7,007 nt of DNA from NCBI GenBank assembly GCA_026984715.1, contig JALSRO010000457.1:1-7007 (forward strand). Reading direction: 5' to 3'. Position numbers and translations under genes: made by a program. The stretch's first letter is position 1; each line of letters begins with the position of its first letter. The notes under the pieces were generated by a model. The model saw nothing but the letters and a program-made list of their open reading frames with translations. It did no database searches and was not told the origin of the DNA. Origin of the DNA: Chromatiales bacterium. GTDB lineage: Bacteria > Pseudomonadota > Gammaproteobacteria > Thiohalospirales > Thiohalospiraceae. Positions 5,606 through 7,007 of the stretch are shown one piece after another.

Positions 5606-7007
5606 ATGTGCGGAATCTGTGGAACACTGCACCTGAACGGCGGCACCGGGGAACTGGCTGTGATCGATAGCATGCTGGAGCGGCTGCAACGACGTGGCCC
5701 CGATCACTCCGGCAGTTTCAGCGACGGCCCGGTCGCTCTTGGACACCGGCGGCTCGCCATCATCGACCTGTCGGAGCACTCCAACCAGCCAATGGTGGAC
5801 AATGCCACAGGGCTGGCGATCGTGTTCAACGGCACCATCTACAACTACCCCGAGCTACGCAGGCAACTCCAGCAAAAGGGGCACGAGTTCTCCTCCCGGG
5901 GGGATACCGAGACTATCGTCAAGGCCTATGCCGAGTGGGGGGAGCGGTGCGTGGAGCGACTGCACGGGATGTTTGCCTTCGCCATCTGGGACCTGCACAA
6001 CCACACCCTGTTCCTTGCCCGGGATCGACTGGGAATCAAGCCGCTCTACTACAGCCGCGGCGGCGACCGGTTCCTGTTTGCATCAAACACCCAGGCGCTG
6101 CTCTCCACCGGGGGGATAGACACCTCCATCGATCCGGTGGGACTGCATCACCAGCTCACCCTGCATGGTGTCATCCCCGCCCCACGCACCATCCTGAAAG
6201 GGATATCCAAACTGGCCCCGGCAACCACTCTGACCGTCGGTCCGGATGGCAACGAACAGAAACGAACCTACTGGCAGCCCCAGGCCCGACACCCCTCCCC
6301 ACCATGGAGCGAGCAGGCGTGGTGTGAAGCCATCAAGCAGGCGTTGCAGCAGGCAGTCGGGAAACGTCTGGTGGTCGCTGATGTCCCGGTGGGCGTACTG
6401 CTGTCGGGAGGGCTGGACTCTTCACTGCTCGTGGCCCTGCTGGCAGATGCAGGCGTCAGGGATATCCTCACCTTCTCCATCGGATTTGAAGATGTCGGGT
6501 CTGAACGCGGCAGTGAGTTTGAGTACTCCGATCAGGTGGCGGAGCATTTCAACACCCGTCACCACAAAATCCATATCGCCAATGACAAGGTCCTCGACCG
6601 GCTTCCCGAGGCGGTCGCGAACATGGCCGAGCCCATGGTGGGACAGGATGCCGTTGCCTTCTATCTGCTGGCCGAACAGGTCTCCAGACAGGTCAAGGTG
6701 GTCCAGAGCGGACAAGGAGCAGATGAGCTGTTCGGCGGCTATTTCTGGTATCCATTGATGGCGGCAGAGCAGGATGGCAATGAGGTGGATCGGTTTGCCA
6801 GGCACTATTTTGACCGGGACCACGCGGAGTATCTGCAGACCGTTACCCCTGCTTACCAAGGTGAGGACCATACCCGGAACACAATAGCAGAGCTGTTGGC
6901 AATGCCCGGCGCAGACAGCTTCATGGACAGAGTGCTGCGGATGGATGTCACGACCCTGATCGTTGACGACCCGGTTAAACGGGTGGACAACATGACCATG
7001 GCCTGGG
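5606..7007 (+). CDS. asnO: N-acetylglutaminylglutamine amidotransferase, N-terminal 467 residues
   Basis: An asparagine-synthase-like amidotransferase that, in NAGGN synthesis, uses glutamine ammonia and ATP to amidate the C-terminus of acetylated Gln-Gln, giving a cytoplasmic osmoprotectant. The GATase type 2 domain starts with nucleophile Cys2 (MCGICG), which fixes the ATG at 5606; GAGGAG (5589-5594) lies 11 nt before it, a long spacing. Further landmarks are RRGPDHSG (29-36), GHRRLAIIDLS (46-56), FNGTIYN (74-80), RGDTET (98-103) and ARDRLGIKPLYY (138-149). The synthetase domain has the ATP pyrophosphatase loop SGGLDSS (267-273) and SGQGADELFGGY (368-379). Assignment to the NAGGN branch, not to AsnB, rests on resemblance from memory to that subfamily over HGVIPAPRTILKGI (187-200), EFEYSDQVAEHF (304-315), FDRDHAEYL (402-410) and DDPVKRVDNMTMAW (454-467). 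The usual Glu of the FNGEIYN motif is Thr77. The family is about 590 aa, so some 120 residues lie beyond the window. The partner ATP-grasp/acetyltransferase gene is expected downstream. Confidence 0.88.
   Translation, partial: MCGICGTLHLNGGTGELAVIDSMLERLQRRGPDHSGSFSDGPVALGHRRLAIIDLSEHSNQPMVDNATGLAIVFNGTIYNYPELRRQLQQKGHEFSSRGDTETIVKAYAEWGERCVERLHGMFAFAIWDLHNHTLFLARDRLGIKPLYYSRGGDRFLFASNTQALLSTGGIDTSIDPVGLHHQLTLHGVIPAPRTILKGISKLAPATTLTVGPDGNEQKRTYWQPQARHPSPPWSEQAWCEAIKQALQQAVGKRLVVADVPVGVLLSGGLDSSLLVALLADAGVRDILTFSIGFEDVGSERGSEFEYSDQVAEHFNTRHHKIHIANDKVLDRLPEAVANMAEPMVGQDAVAFYLLAEQVSRQVKVVQSGQGADELFGGYFWYPLMAAEQDGNEVDRFARHYFDRDHAEYLQTVTPAYQGEDHTRNTIAELLAMPGADSFMDRVLRMDVTTLIVDDPVKRVDNMTMAW

Noticed and set aside
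5436..5779. Small minus-strand open frames in the divergent region and the start of asnO
   Set aside because: They have no recognisable domain, they overlap each other and the asnO start, and they carry no convincing ribosome site.
5694..6758. Plus-strand open frames of 130-170 codons within asnO
   Set aside because: They lie in the wrong frames. The asnO frame runs unbroken from 5606 to the window end with every expected catalytic motif.

Overview
The window is G+C-rich (about 60% by eye) and densely coded. It looks like the chromosome of a gammaproteobacterium, probably a marine, halotolerant or sulfur-cycle type. That placement is an inference from protein families: an N-acetylglutaminylglutamine amide (NAGGN) amidotransferase for osmoprotection, a DUF3570/ApbE pair, and a secreted DUF1800-like/DUF1501 pair. 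No sequence search was possible, so genus is not assigned. I see no rRNA, tRNA, CRISPR array, insertion sequence or phage gene.

Layout, left to right. (1) Plus strand, 1-798: the C-terminal 265 residues of a DUF3570 outer-membrane-type protein, cut by the window start. After 50 nt comes an ApbE-family FAD:protein FMN transferase that I start at a TTG (849-1733), not at the longer open frame. (2) Minus strand, 5367 to 1768: a compact three-gene set transcribed right to left. It holds a 539-aa DUF1800-like lipoprotein, a 483-aa DUF1501 protein with a twin-arginine leader, and a 154-aa DUF2867 protein, with gaps of 13 and 50 nt. It converges on apbE, and the two stop codons are 34 nt apart. (3) A 238-nt divergent intergenic region, 5368-5605, with an A+T-rich core and nested inverted repeats. 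(4) Plus strand from 5606 to the window end: the first 467 codons of asnO, the NAGGN amidotransferase, still open at the edge.

How the genes may work together. DUF3570 and ApbE probably belong to one operon for an extracytoplasmic or membrane function involving covalent flavin, but no flavin-accepting protein is visible in the window. The DUF1800-like/DUF1501/DUF2867 set is probably one mRNA: two exported proteins (one lipid-anchored, one Tat-exported) plus a small protein with no export signal. Its function is unknown. asnO is a separate osmoadaptation locus whose partner genes should lie to the right of the window.

The most interesting points are the ApbE protein with Gly where the metal-binding Asp is expected and with no visible export signal, the three-gene DUF1800-like/DUF1501/DUF2867 set, the Glu-to-Thr change in the AsnO glutaminase pocket, and a tandem 12-bp duplication that copies the ribosome binding site of the DUF2867 gene. 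Nothing here proves a wholly new system.
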